In this document: one piece after another, positions 7,215 to 13,707 of the stretch
How positions within the stretch are numbered: position 1 is the first letter of the stretch
How the letters are laid out: every line of letters begins with the position of its first letter
Source of the DNA: Burkholderiales bacterium
Lineage (GTDB): Bacteria > Pseudomonadota > Gammaproteobacteria > Burkholderiales > SG8-41
NCBI GenBank assembly: GCA_005800795.1
Contig: SYEN01000179.1
Span: 1-13,707, forward strand
Direction of reading: 5' to 3'
Length of the DNA stretch: 13,707 nt
Notes under the pieces: model-generated
Seen by the model: the letters and a program-made list of their open reading frames with translations, nothing else
Told to the model about the DNA's origin: nothing
The model's database searches: none
Made by a program: the position numbers and the translations under genes

Positions 7215-8078
7215 TCAAGTGCCTGCCACCCGCGCCAGCGCGCGCTGCGCGGTGCGATAGTGCGGGCGGTCGAGCATTTTGCCGTCAACTGATACCACGC
7301 CCGCGCCGGGTGCGGCATCAAATGCCGCGATCACCTTGCGCGCCGCTTCGACATCGGCGGCAGAGGGTGTGAACGCCTCGTTGATGACGGCAATCTGGTC
7401 AGGATGGATCGCCGCCTTCGCTGAAAAGCCGCTGCGCAACGCCTCGATGGCTTCCTTGCGCAGCCCCGCGGCATCACGGAAATTGGTGTACACCGCATCG
7501 ACCGCCACCGCCGCGGCGGATGCCGCGGCAAACAGGCACAGCGACCGTGCCAGCAAATAGGGCGCAGCATAACGCCCGTCGTCGTCACGATTGCTGATGG
7601 CACCCAGATCGGCCGCGAGGTCTTCGCCGCCCCACAGCATGCCGTAGAGGCGCGCAATCGGCGGAGCGTCGTAACCGTTTAAGCCCAGCAAACTGCCGCC
7701 GGTTTCGGTGACGATGGGCAGAATGCGAGTCTCGCCTGCCGGCACGCCGTCGCGCGCTTCCAGCGCGTCGAGATAATGCGATACCAGCCGCACGTCGCCG
7801 CCGTTGCGGCACTTGGGCAGCATGATGCCGAACGGACGTGCCTTGACCACTGCGGCGAGATCGAGCAATGCCGCGCCCGTGTCGAGCGCATTGATGCGCA
7901 CAAACAGTTTCATGCGCGCGCCAGCAGCGAGCGTGGCCGCGCATAGTTCGCGTGCTGCCGCCTTGCGGCCCGCCGCCACCGCGTCTTCAAGATCGAGTAT
8001 CAGTGCGTCCGCCGCGCTGGCAAGGCCCTTGGCGATCTTGCGTTCGTCGTCGCCCGGCACGAATAGAAGTGAGCGCAT
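7215..8078 (-). CDS. CitE-like HpcH/HpaI aldolase/lyase
   Basis: 287-aa member of the CitE branch of the HpcH/HpaI aldolase family: TIM-barrel, divalent-metal enzymes that cleave or hydrolyse 3-hydroxyacyl-CoA such as malyl-CoA or citramalyl-CoA. Motifs: MRSLLFVPGD (1-10), ADALILDLEDAV (23-34), VRIN with substrate-type Arg61, TETGGSL with metal-type Glu125, GGEDLAADLG (150-159) with Asp153, KAAIHPDQI (221-229) and GKMLDRPHY (266-274). Length fits stand-alone citramalyl-CoA or malyl-CoA lyase-like proteins. No citrate lyase alpha or gamma subunit genes are nearby, so it is not part of citrate lyase. Start ATG at 8078 with a GGGGA box 4 nt upstream. It lies between the acyl-CoA dehydrogenase and CoA-transferase genes. 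It probably makes the carbon-carbon cut of the pathway (inference). Confidence 0.92.
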   Translation of the reverse strand: MRSLLFVPGDDERKIAKGLASAADALILDLEDAVAAGRKAAARELCAATLAAGARMKLFVRINALDTGAALLDLAAVVKARPFGIMLPKCRNGGDVRLVSHYLDALEARDGVPAGETRILPIVTETGGSLLGLNGYDAPPIARLYGMLWGGEDLAADLGAISNRDDDGRYAAPYLLARSLCLFAAASAAAVAVDAVYTNFRDAAGLRKEAIEALRSGFSAKAAIHPDQIAVINEAFTPSAADVEAARKVIAAFDAAPGAGVVSVDGKMLDRPHYRTAQRALARVAGT

Positions 8079-8160
8079 GGTTTCCCCGTGATGTCTTCGC
8101 CGATAGAGCCCGGAAAATGGGGCTATCGTAACTAATTGTTTTTATTATATATTTTTCGGA
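8079..8160 (-). promoter_or_regulatory. Leader spacer with hairpin and possible -10 box
   Basis: The 82-bp gap inside the operon is strikingly AT-rich at 8130-8158. On the minus strand it holds a perfect TATAAT (8144-8149) but no good -35 box. Downstream is an imperfect hairpin (8102-8127; GATAG and CTATC outer arms, CCC/GGG inner arms), then the ribosome site of the CitE-like gene. It could be a secondary promoter with a structured leader, or a processing site. Weak evidence. Confidence 0.3.
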
Positions 8161-9327
8161 TTAGAAATTTCCCATCCCTAGGCAGCCGTTGATCGGAAAA
8201 TCCGCCATCAGCTTTTTGCCGATCAACTCTTTCAGCGTTTCCGTGGTGCCGCCGCCAAGCGTGCCGTAACGCGCGCCGCGATAAAAACGCGACACCGGAA
8301 ATTCGTCGGTGAAGCCGAAGCCGCCGTGCACCTGTATCGCGTCGCTGGTGACCCGCAGCGACATTTCGTTCACGGTGATTTTTGCGACGGCAGCGAGGTA
8401 CGGATCGGGAAACGGATTCGCCGATGCGGCCGCGCGATACAGCACCGAGCGGCTGGCTTCGATGTCGCGATACATTTCCGCCAGCTTGTGGCGTATCGCC
8501 TGAAACTCGCCGATGGGCCGCCCGAACGCGCTGCGGTCGCGCGCATATTTGACGGCTTCCTCCAGCGCGCCTTCGGCCAGCCCCAGCGACACGCTGGGGT
8601 TCAGGCAACGCTGCGTGTTAAACGCGCTGATGAGTTTTTTGAAACCGCCTTCCTTTAACACCAGATTTTCCAGCGGCAGCTCGCAATTCTCGAAGCGGAT
8701 TTCCGCAAGATTTTCGCCACCCATGGTGTGATAACGCGCGGTGCATTCAAAGCCTGGTGTGCCGCGTTCAATCAGCACGCAGCCGATGCCGCCGATGCCC
8801 GGCTGTTTGTTGACGCGGGTGAACACCACGAAGCACTGCGCCTCGTCCACGCGGCTAATCAGCGTCTTCACGCCGTTCAGAATCACCCGGTCGCCCTTGA
8901 TTTCGCAGTTGGTGCGGTAATTACCGACATCGGTGCCGGCATGCGGCTCGGTCATGCAGATGGCAAGAATAACCTCCGAGGTGCACACGCCCGGCAGCAG
9001 GCGTTCCTTCAAGTGTTTAGGCGCATAGGTGGAAATAATCCGCACCTGCGTGCCGACTTCACCCATCAAGTCCATTGCCGTCACGTAACAGCCCTTGGAG
9101 ACTTCTTCGAGCACCAGCGCGGTGTCAAGCACCGGCAAACCGAGACCGCCGTATTCCTCCGGCACGGCCATGCCGAGCACGCCGATTTTTGCCAGTTCCT
9201 TGAAATTGTCCCAGGGGAAAGTGCCGTCCATGTATTTCAGCGCGTTGGGCTTTATGACGTCCTGTGTGATTTCACGCACGGTATTGACCATGCTGCGCTG
9301 CTCGGCGGTCAGTTCAAACTGCATCAT
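8161..9327 (-). CDS. Acyl-CoA dehydrogenase family protein
   Basis: 388-aa flavoprotein of the acyl-CoA dehydrogenase family, which normally oxidises acyl-CoA to 2-enoyl-CoA and passes electrons to ETF. Domain order is normal: N-terminal helical domain (1-115) with VPEEYGGLGLP, beta domain with ICMTEPHAGTD (123-133) and YHTMGGENL, and C-terminal helical domain with YARDRSAFGRPIGEFQAIRHKLAEM (261-285) and QVHGGFGFTDEFPVSRFYR (332-350). The unusual point is the active site: where most members have the catalytic glutamate of YEGTSE, this protein has GGGTTE (Gly359), and where isovaleryl-CoA dehydrogenase has its glutamate it has Gln239. It may use another base, or act as a subunit or in another reaction. 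AGGAG at 9336-9340, 8 nt before, favours the ATG at 9327 over the one at 9324. Fourth position from the end in transcript order is the crotonase side; it follows the regulator by 38 nt. Confidence 0.92.
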   Translation of the reverse strand: MMQFELTAEQRSMVNTVREITQDVIKPNALKYMDGTFPWDNFKELAKIGVLGMAVPEEYGGLGLPVLDTALVLEEVSKGCYVTAMDLMGEVGTQVRIISTYAPKHLKERLLPGVCTSEVILAICMTEPHAGTDVGNYRTNCEIKGDRVILNGVKTLISRVDEAQCFVVFTRVNKQPGIGGIGCVLIERGTPGFECTARYHTMGGENLAEIRFENCELPLENLVLKEGGFKKLISAFNTQRCLNPSVSLGLAEGALEEAVKYARDRSAFGRPIGEFQAIRHKLAEMYRDIEASRSVLYRAAASANPFPDPYLAAVAKITVNEMSLRVTSDAIQVHGGFGFTDEFPVSRFYRGARYGTLGGGTTETLKELIGKKLMADFPINGCLGMGNF

Positions 9328-9365
9328 GAGAAAAGCTCCTTTGGTATGGCGCGATTGTAATCGTG

Positions 9366-10118
9366 TTATGCGATCAAACGCCCTGGCCGCTCAAACACGC
9401 GGGTGGGATGTTTCAACAAATGCTGGTAGCGGCTGCGCACCAGATTTTCCAGCGCGCCGACATGACTGCCCATTTCGGCGGCAGCGGCCTCGCCGTCGCG
9501 GCGGCGGCAGGCGTCAAGTATGCGTTGATGCGCCGCAACGACGTGCGCCTGGTTGCCGACCGAATAGCGGATGCCGTGGTGCTCGCCATGGGCCAGCACG
9601 CTGATGGTGTTCCAGAACACTTCCAGCACCTTGTTGCCGCTGGCGCGCGCGATGATGCTGTGAAACACGCGATTCTCCTCGAGGAACGCATCCTGATCGG
9701 CCTGCACATCCAGCGCCCCCATGCGTGTGATCGAGGCCTCCAGTTCGGCAAACTCCGCCTTGCTGCCACTGATGGCGGCTTCAAATGCCAGTGCGGGTTC
9801 GATGACTTCGCGTGATTTCAGCACCGTGCCGAACGGCACTTCATGCAAACGCAGGAAAACGGACAACCCATGCGCCAGCAAATCAATGCTGGGTTCGCGA
9901 ACGATAATGCCGCCGCCGGGGCCGGGGCGGCGCTCCAGCACGCCCTGCGATTCCAGCAGTTGCAGGCTTTCGCGCAGCGTCGGCCGGCTTACATTGAACT
10001 GCGTGAGCAATTCGGCCTCGGTGGCAAAACTGCTGCCGGGTTTCAGGCGCGCGGCAATGATGCGGTCGAGCAATTGCTGCGCGACATGCTCTGCCTTGCT
10101 GCGATGGGCGTTTTCCAC
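9366..10118 (-). CDS. FadR/GntR-family transcriptional regulator
   Basis: 250-aa DNA-binding regulator of the FadR subfamily. Residues 10-73 form the winged helix-turn-helix (LLDRIIAARLKPG, then FNVSRPTLRESLQLLESQGVL, wing ERRPGPGGGIIV). Residues 95-230 form the all-helical FCD ligand domain, with R103, H153 (VFHSIIARASGN), H197 (AHQRI) and H219 (SHV) at positions typical of its metal and acid-binding site. Such proteins usually sense an organic acid or acyl-CoA and act mostly as repressors. The start is GTG, 6 nt after the crotonase stop, with only a weak ribosome site, so it is probably expressed by coupling. It is encoded within the operon that it most likely controls. The perfect palindrome at 11041-11068 is the best visible operator candidate. 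Confidence 0.93.
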   Translation of the reverse strand: MENAHRSKAEHVAQQLLDRIIAARLKPGSSFATEAELLTQFNVSRPTLRESLQLLESQGVLERRPGPGGGIIVREPSIDLLAHGLSVFLRLHEVPFGTVLKSREVIEPALAFEAAISGSKAEFAELEASITRMGALDVQADQDAFLEENRVFHSIIARASGNKVLEVFWNTISVLAHGEHHGIRYSVGNQAHVVAAHQRILDACRRRDGEAAAAEMGSHVGALENLVRSRYQHLLKHPTRVFERPGRLIA

Positions 10119-10124
10119 GGGGCT

Positions 10125-10928
10125 TTAGCGGGATTCGTTCTTGTTCGCCGGCGCGCCAAAGCGCGGCGGACGCCTTTCCGAGAAAGCCGCGAGACCTTCC
10201 GCGTAGTCCGCCGACGTCAAAATCTCGCGCAGCGCACCGGCCTCCAGCTTTAATCCCTCGGCCAGCGTGGTTTGAATCCCGCCGTAAATCACCCGCTTGG
10301 CGGTGCGCGCGCCGGATGGCGAGCGCGAGGCCAGCACAGTGGCGATGCGCATCACATGTTCGTCGAGCGCTTCCGCGGCAACAGCGCCGTTGATCAGACC
10401 GATTTCGGCAGCGCGTTTGCCGGTGACCGGTTCTCCGGTAAGAATAAGTTCCAGTGCGCGCATGGCGCCAATTGCGCGGGGCATGCGCTGTGTGCCGCCC
10501 GCACCGGGGATGGCGCCGATGCGCGCTTCGGTCAGGCCGATTTGCGCGTCTTCGGCGGCGTAGCGCAGATCGCAGGCCAGCGCGATTTCGCAGCCGCCGC
10601 CGAGCGCCAACCCATTGATGGCACAAACCGTCGGCATCGGCGCCGCATCCAGCGCATCCACCGCAGCATTGATCGCACGATTGTGTTTGACCCGCGCCGC
10701 TTCGTCCATGGTACGGCGTTCCTTCAGATCGGCGCCCGCGCAAAACGCGCGCCCGGTGCCGCGAATCAGGATCACGCGCGCATTGCCAGCGGCGGCTTCA
10801 GTGATCGCGGCAAGCAGCGCGTTGGTCATGTCCACGCCGAGGGCATTCAGACGGTCGGGCCGGTTTAGCCGTATGTCGACGATGCCCTCCGCGTGGGAAG
10901 TGACGATAATGCCGGTGTCTGTCTGCAT
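10125..10928 (-). CDS. Enoyl-CoA hydratase/isomerase (crotonase)
   Basis: 267-aa crotonase-fold enzyme that would add water to a 2-enoyl-CoA. Marks, numbered from the chosen start: LNRPDRLNAL (21-30), oxyanion-hole CAGADL (63-68), GLALGGGCEIALACD (106-120) and EARIGAIPGAGGTQRMPRAIG (134-154). Both glutamates used by classical enoyl-CoA hydratases are present (Glu114 in GGGCE and Glu134 in TEARIG), which favours hydratase over isomerase or hydrolase activity. The ATG at 10928 starts at the normal family N-terminus; an open extension to a TTG at 11018 is Pro-rich and unlike the family. No clear ribosome site is seen before 10928. It is the first gene of the leftward catabolic operon and is divergent from the third receptor gene. 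The substrate is probably the enoyl-CoA made or received by its operon partners. Confidence 0.93.
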   Translation of the reverse strand: MQTDTGIIVTSHAEGIVDIRLNRPDRLNALGVDMTNALLAAITEAAAGNARVILIRGTGRAFCAGADLKERRTMDEAARVKHNRAINAAVDALDAAPMPTVCAINGLALGGGCEIALACDLRYAAEDAQIGLTEARIGAIPGAGGTQRMPRAIGAMRALELILTGEPVTGKRAAEIGLINGAVAAEALDEHVMRIATVLASRSPSGARTAKRVIYGGIQTTLAEGLKLEAGALREILTSADYAEGLAAFSERRPPRFGAPANKNESR

Positions 10929-11017
10929 GAAGGGGCTCGGGTTAAACGGTCGCGGGCCGTGCTGCGTTGGGGGCTGTGGCGAACCATACGCCAGGCAGAC
11001 GGGAATAACAGGCTGCA

Positions 11018-11047
11018 ATGCTAGCGCCCGCCGCTCGAATCTGTCAA
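11018..11047 (-). promoter_or_regulatory. Candidate promoter of catabolic operon
   Basis: On the minus strand TTGACA (11042-11047) is a perfect -35 box. It is followed after 18 nt by TAGCAT (11018-11023), a 4 of 6 match to the -10 consensus. It points into the crotonase gene, leaving about an 80-nt leader. The -35 lies inside one arm of the inverted repeat. Confidence 0.45.
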
Positions 11048-11068
11048 ATCATCTACATCATTTGACAG
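11041..11068. promoter_or_regulatory. Palindromic operator candidate, divergent promoters
   Basis: Perfect 9-bp inverted repeat CTGTCAAAT (11041-11049) and ATTTGACAG (11060-11068) around a 10-bp spacer that itself joins two direct ATCAT copies. Arm centres are about 19 bp apart, nearly two helical turns, as for a dimeric or tetrameric regulator. Each arm contains a TTGACA -35 box pointing outwards, so one bound protein could shut both divergent units. The FadR-type protein encoded in the left operon is the natural candidate (inference); the site is not the classical FadR TGGT/ACCA motif. Confidence 0.6.
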
Positions 11069-11089
11069 CCAGACAAGGCGCAACATAAA
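11062..11089 (+). promoter_or_regulatory. Candidate promoter of third receptor gene
   Basis: TTGACA (11062-11067) is a perfect -35 box. CATAAA at 11084-11089 (16-nt spacing) matches 4 of 6 bases of the -10 consensus; TAAACT at 11086-11091 with 18-nt spacing is an alternative. Start of transcription would be near 11097, about 20 nt before the ribosome site. Confidence 0.45.
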
Positions 11090-11125
11090 CTGACCGTAAA
11101 TGGCAAAATGCCCTCGGGGAGAAGC

Positions 11126-12118
11126 ATGACCACACAACGTTGCCAGACGCGGAGTTTTTTATTCAGCGGTACGCTGGCGTTGTGCTTCGCCGCAAACGCG
11201 GCGGTCGCGCAGACACCGGACGCGAGCCGCTTTCCCGCCAAACCGATACGGCTGATTGTTCCGTTCCCGCCGGGCGGCAGCAACGACATCCTGGCGCGCT
11301 TTCTGGCGCGCCGCATGGGCGAGCGCATGCCGCATCACACCATCATTGACAACCGGCCCGGCGCAGACGGCATTATTGGAACCGAACTTGCTTCACGCGC
11401 GCCGGCTGACGGCCATACGCTGGTGATCGTGTCCACCTCGTTCGCCATCAACCCGGCCGTACACAAAATGCCGTTTGATGCGGAAAAAGCCTTCGCACCG
11501 ATTGGCCATATCGCGAGCGGGCCGAACGTCATCTGTTCGCATCCCAATTTCGCGGCACGCAGCGTCAAGGAATTGATTGCGCTGGCCAAATCCCGGCCAG
11601 GCGAGCTGCGTTATGCCACATCGGGCGTCGGCGGGGTCAATCATTTCGGCGGTGAATTGTTCAACCAGCTTGCCGGGGTAAAACTCATTCATGTGCCTTA
11701 CAAGGGCGGTGGCCCGTCGATGATCGACGTGATGTCCGGGCAGGTGGAAGTGGTGTTCGGTACGCTGATTCAGGCATTGCCGCATATTCGCAGCGGCAAA
11801 CTCAAGCCCCTCGGAGTCGGCTCCGCCCAGCCCTCGCCGCTGGTGCCCCAGGTGCCAGCCATCGCAGCAAGCGTGCCCGGCTACGAAGTCAAAATCTGGT
11901 GGGGGCTGCTCGCGCCAGCGGGCGTGCCGGCGCCCATCGTCAACCGGCTTAACTCGGAAATCAACGCGATACTGGGCGAGCCGGAAATGGCCAAACGCCT
12001 GACGGCAGAAGCGGCCGATCCCGTGATCGCCTCGCCCGAAACGTTCGGCAAGTTCATCACCGCCGATCTGGCGAAGTGGGCGCGCATCGCGAAGGCGTCG
12101 GGCATCAAAGCCGAGTAA
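11126..12118 (+). CDS. Bug-family (TTT) solute receptor
   Basis: 330-aa Bug/TctC-type periplasmic binding protein, complete. Residues 1-29 are a clear Sec signal peptide: Arg-containing n-region, hydrophobic FLFSGTLALCFAANAA, cleavage at AVA-Q. The mature part shows PIRLIVPFPPGGSND, DNRPGADGIIGTE, APADGHTLVIV, KLIHVPYKGGGPSM, GQVEVVFG and YEVKIWWGLLAPAG. GGGGAG at 11116-11121 selects the ATG at 11126 over an ATG at 11108. It is divergent from the catabolic operon and shares its palindromic control region, and is followed 42 nt later by an MmgE/PrpD gene. It probably captures the acid that the operon degrades (inference). It lacks TctA/TctB partners here, as is common for Bug proteins, which may borrow membrane components encoded elsewhere. 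Confidence 0.95.
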   Translation: MTTQRCQTRSFLFSGTLALCFAANAAVAQTPDASRFPAKPIRLIVPFPPGGSNDILARFLARRMGERMPHHTIIDNRPGADGIIGTELASRAPADGHTLVIVSTSFAINPAVHKMPFDAEKAFAPIGHIASGPNVICSHPNFAARSVKELIALAKSRPGELRYATSGVGGVNHFGGELFNQLAGVKLIHVPYKGGGPSMIDVMSGQVEVVFGTLIQALPHIRSGKLKPLGVGSAQPSPLVPQVPAIAASVPGYEVKIWWGLLAPAGVPAPIVNRLNSEINAILGEPEMAKRLTAEAADPVIASPETFGKFITADLAKWARIAKASGIKAE

Positions 12119-12160
12119 CGCGTAAAGTAGCTAGGCAACCAGGCATTTTCGGAGAACAGC

Positions 12161-13576
12161 ATGGACACCACGCCTCATAAACCCGCGGCACCGGAACAAA
12201 CGCTGGACGCATTTATCGCGCTGTCGCAATCCCTGCGCTGGGATCACGTGCCAGAGGCCACGCGCGTGAATGTACGGCGCGAGTTGCTCGATTATCTGGG
12301 CGCTGCCATCGCCGGCCGAGCGGCGGTGGGCATGCCGCCGTGGCTGAAAGTGTTGGTGGATGCCGGTGGCCGCCCCGACGCGTGCGTGCTGGGCGGGCCG
12401 CGCGTGCCTGCCGCCACGGCAGCGTTGTGCAATGGTTACTTCGGTCATGTGCTCGAATTCGACGACACACATGACGACGCGGCGCTGCACGCCGGCTCGG
12501 CTGCCATACCCGCCGCTTTCGCCGCCGCGGGTTTGCGGGGCTCGGTCAGTGGCAAGGAGTTCTGCGAAGCCATACTGCTGGGCATAGAACTCACCTGCCG
12601 GCTGGGCGTCGCCACACGCTTGAATCTGATCGAGGGCGGCTGGATTTACACCGCGCTGATGGGGCATTTTGGTGCGACGCTGGCATCCGCCCGCCTTATT
12701 GATCCGCGAGTGGACACACTGCGGAATGCGCTCGGTATCGTCTACTGCATGGCCAGCGGCAATCATCAATCCACGCGGGAAGGCGCACCGACCAAACATG
12801 TGCAGCCCGGTTTTGCGGCATCGCACGCGGTGACCGCGGCGCTGATGGGCAGCGCCGGCCTGCCGGGCGTCAAGCACCCGCTCACGGGCGAAGACGGCCT
12901 GAGCCGGGTGTACCTGCATGATCGTTTCGAACCCGATCGTGCCGTGCGGGCGCTGGGCACGGCGTGGGAATTTGACCGCCTGTCCATAAAGCCCTATCCG
13001 AGTTGCCGCTTTACGCACCCGGCAATCAGTGCGGCACTGGAGTTGCGCGCCAAGCTCGGCAGCGATGTTGAACAGGTTGAACGCGTCGAACTGTTGATCG
13101 GGCCGCAGGAGCTGGACGTGGTTGGCCGCAATGCCCCTGAAAAGCGCTCGCCACAGACGCGCGTCAATGCGCAATTCAGCGTTTATTGGTGCGTGGCGAA
13201 TGTGCTGGCGTACGGCGAAGTCACGCCGATACAACTGGCTGAAGAAATACCGCCGTCGCCAACGCTCGCTGCGTGGATCGCAAGAATCAGTGCCGCGCCG
13301 TTTGCCGATACCAATGCGGATCAATGTGTGATTGGCGGCTGCACGATACGTGCGCACGGCAGGTTCGGCATGTGTGAGGTAACGCAATCGAGCGCCAAGG
13401 GCCACCCGGACAACCCGCTGAGCGATGATGAGCTGCTGCTGAAGTTCAAGGCGAATTTGCGCTATGCGAAAGTTGATGAAGCGCGGGCCACGGAACTCGC
13501 CGAAGCCATTTTGAGCATCGACAGTCTGTCGAATGTGCAGCCGTTGGCCGATGCAATTGCGGGGGTGGTGGGCTGA
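12161..13576 (+). CDS. MmgE/PrpD family protein
   Basis: 471-aa member of the MmgE/PrpD superfamily, cytosolic, full length. Landmarks: NGYFGHVLEFDDTHDDAALH (91-110), SAAIPAAFAAA (113-123), GIELTCRLGVATR (141-153), GGWIYTALMGHFGATLASARL (159-179), TKHVQPGFAASHA (211-223), KPYPSCRFTHPAIS (277-290) and VNAQFSVYW (335-343). GGAGA lies 5 nt before the ATG at 12161. It is only modestly similar to the MmgE/PrpD protein at the left end and seems to belong to another subfamily (SCRFTH and HVQPGF in place of PCCGLIH and KRMHAGR), so the two need not share a substrate. It is probably co-transcribed with the receptor gene 42 nt upstream. Family reactions include dehydration of 2-methylcitrate and decarboxylation of cis-aconitate; which applies here is unknown. 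Confidence 0.94.
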   Translation: MDTTPHKPAAPEQTLDAFIALSQSLRWDHVPEATRVNVRRELLDYLGAAIAGRAAVGMPPWLKVLVDAGGRPDACVLGGPRVPAATAALCNGYFGHVLEFDDTHDDAALHAGSAAIPAAFAAAGLRGSVSGKEFCEAILLGIELTCRLGVATRLNLIEGGWIYTALMGHFGATLASARLIDPRVDTLRNALGIVYCMASGNHQSTREGAPTKHVQPGFAASHAVTAALMGSAGLPGVKHPLTGEDGLSRVYLHDRFEPDRAVRALGTAWEFDRLSIKPYPSCRFTHPAISAALELRAKLGSDVEQVERVELLIGPQELDVVGRNAPEKRSPQTRVNAQFSVYWCVANVLAYGEVTPIQLAEEIPPSPTLAAWIARISAAPFADTNADQCVIGGCTIRAHGRFGMCEVTQSSAKGHPDNPLSDDELLLKFKANLRYAKVDEARATELAEAILSIDSLSNVQPLADAIAGVVG

Positions 13577-13627
13577 CGTTATCTTGCGGCCTGTCGCTCT
13601 CGATCCGCAGCAGACAAAATCATCCCA

Positions 13628-13707
13628 GTTGTTCCCGCGCGGTCGGGAATCCATAAGCCCGTCTCAAGTGGCACTGTTTTATGGGTTCCCGCCTGCGCGG
13701 GAACGAC
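13628..13707. repeat. REP/BIME-like inverted pair, copy 2
   Basis: Same architecture as the element at 3549-3638. Left unit: GTTCCCG (13631-13637), loop, CGGGAA (13644-13649), then TCCATAA. Right unit: ATGG then GTTCCCGC (13685-13692), CTGC loop, GCGGGAAC (13697-13704), GAC, a perfect 8-bp stem. The element reaches the window edge and may continue. It starts 51 nt after the stop of the MmgE/PrpD gene and could act as a terminator or mRNA-stabilising hairpin. Confidence 0.8.

Noticed and set aside
7190..7218. Possible minus-strand promoter with TTGAAA before the CoA-transferase
   Set aside because: At a spacing of 17 nt the -10 candidate matches poorly; the better TATAAG needs a spacing of about 21 nt.
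10929..11018. 30-codon extension of the crotonase to a TTG at 11018
   Set aside because: Pro-rich, unlike crotonase N-termini, and it would overlap the candidate -10 region of its own promoter.
12131..13654. 507-codon open frame on the minus strand, longer than the gene it opposes
   Set aside because: It is antisense to the second MmgE/PrpD gene, is Arg/His/Gln-rich with no family motif, and runs into the REP element; a typical high-GC shadow frame.

Overview
The window looks like chromosomal DNA of a betaproteobacterium, most likely of the order Burkholderiales. The evidence is high GC content, three Bug-family periplasmic solute receptors without membrane partners (a hallmark expansion of Bordetella/Achromobacter/Comamonadaceae-type genomes), many CoA-dependent catabolic genes, and REP-like palindromes of the TTCCCGC/GCGGGAA type. 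No rRNA, tRNA, CRISPR, transposase or phage gene is visible.

Layout. (A) 1-3449, minus strand: a tight operon transcribed leftwards, made of an unrecognised 172-aa protein, an MmgE/PrpD-family enzyme and two tandem Bug receptors. The last receptor runs off the left edge. Neighbouring genes are separated by 2 nt or overlap by 8 and 4 nt. (B) 3450-3657: a divergent spacer holding a REP pair. (C) 3658-5841, plus strand: an AMP-forming acyl-CoA ligase followed by a conserved-looking small protein of unknown function. (D) 5842-5954: a convergent spacer with a GTGGGCA/TGCCCAC hairpin. (E) 5955-10928, minus strand: a five-gene catabolic operon transcribed in the order enoyl-CoA hydratase, FadR/GntR regulator, acyl-CoA dehydrogenase-like protein, CitE-like lyase, class III CoA-transferase. 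(F) 10929-11125: a divergent promoter region with a perfect 9-bp inverted repeat whose arms contain TTGACA on each strand. (G) 11126-13576, plus strand: a third Bug receptor and a second MmgE/PrpD enzyme. (H) 13577-13707: a second REP pair at the right edge.

How it may work together (inference). Bug receptors bind a small carboxylate in the periplasm. A class III CoA-transferase or the AMP-forming ligase makes its CoA thioester. The acyl-CoA dehydrogenase homologue and the crotonase introduce and hydrate a double bond. The CitE-like lyase then splits the resulting 3-hydroxyacyl-CoA by a retro-Claisen reaction, as malyl-CoA or citramalyl-CoA lyases do. The MmgE/PrpD proteins would dehydrate, decarboxylate or isomerise a hydroxy di- or tricarboxylate. 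The FadR-type regulator inside the operon probably senses a pathway acid and is a good candidate to act at the palindrome between units E and G. The overall logic resembles itaconate or methylsuccinate breakdown through citramalyl-CoA, but the substrate cannot be read from sequence. A notable oddity is that the acyl-CoA dehydrogenase homologue appears to lack a glutamate at both classical catalytic-base positions.
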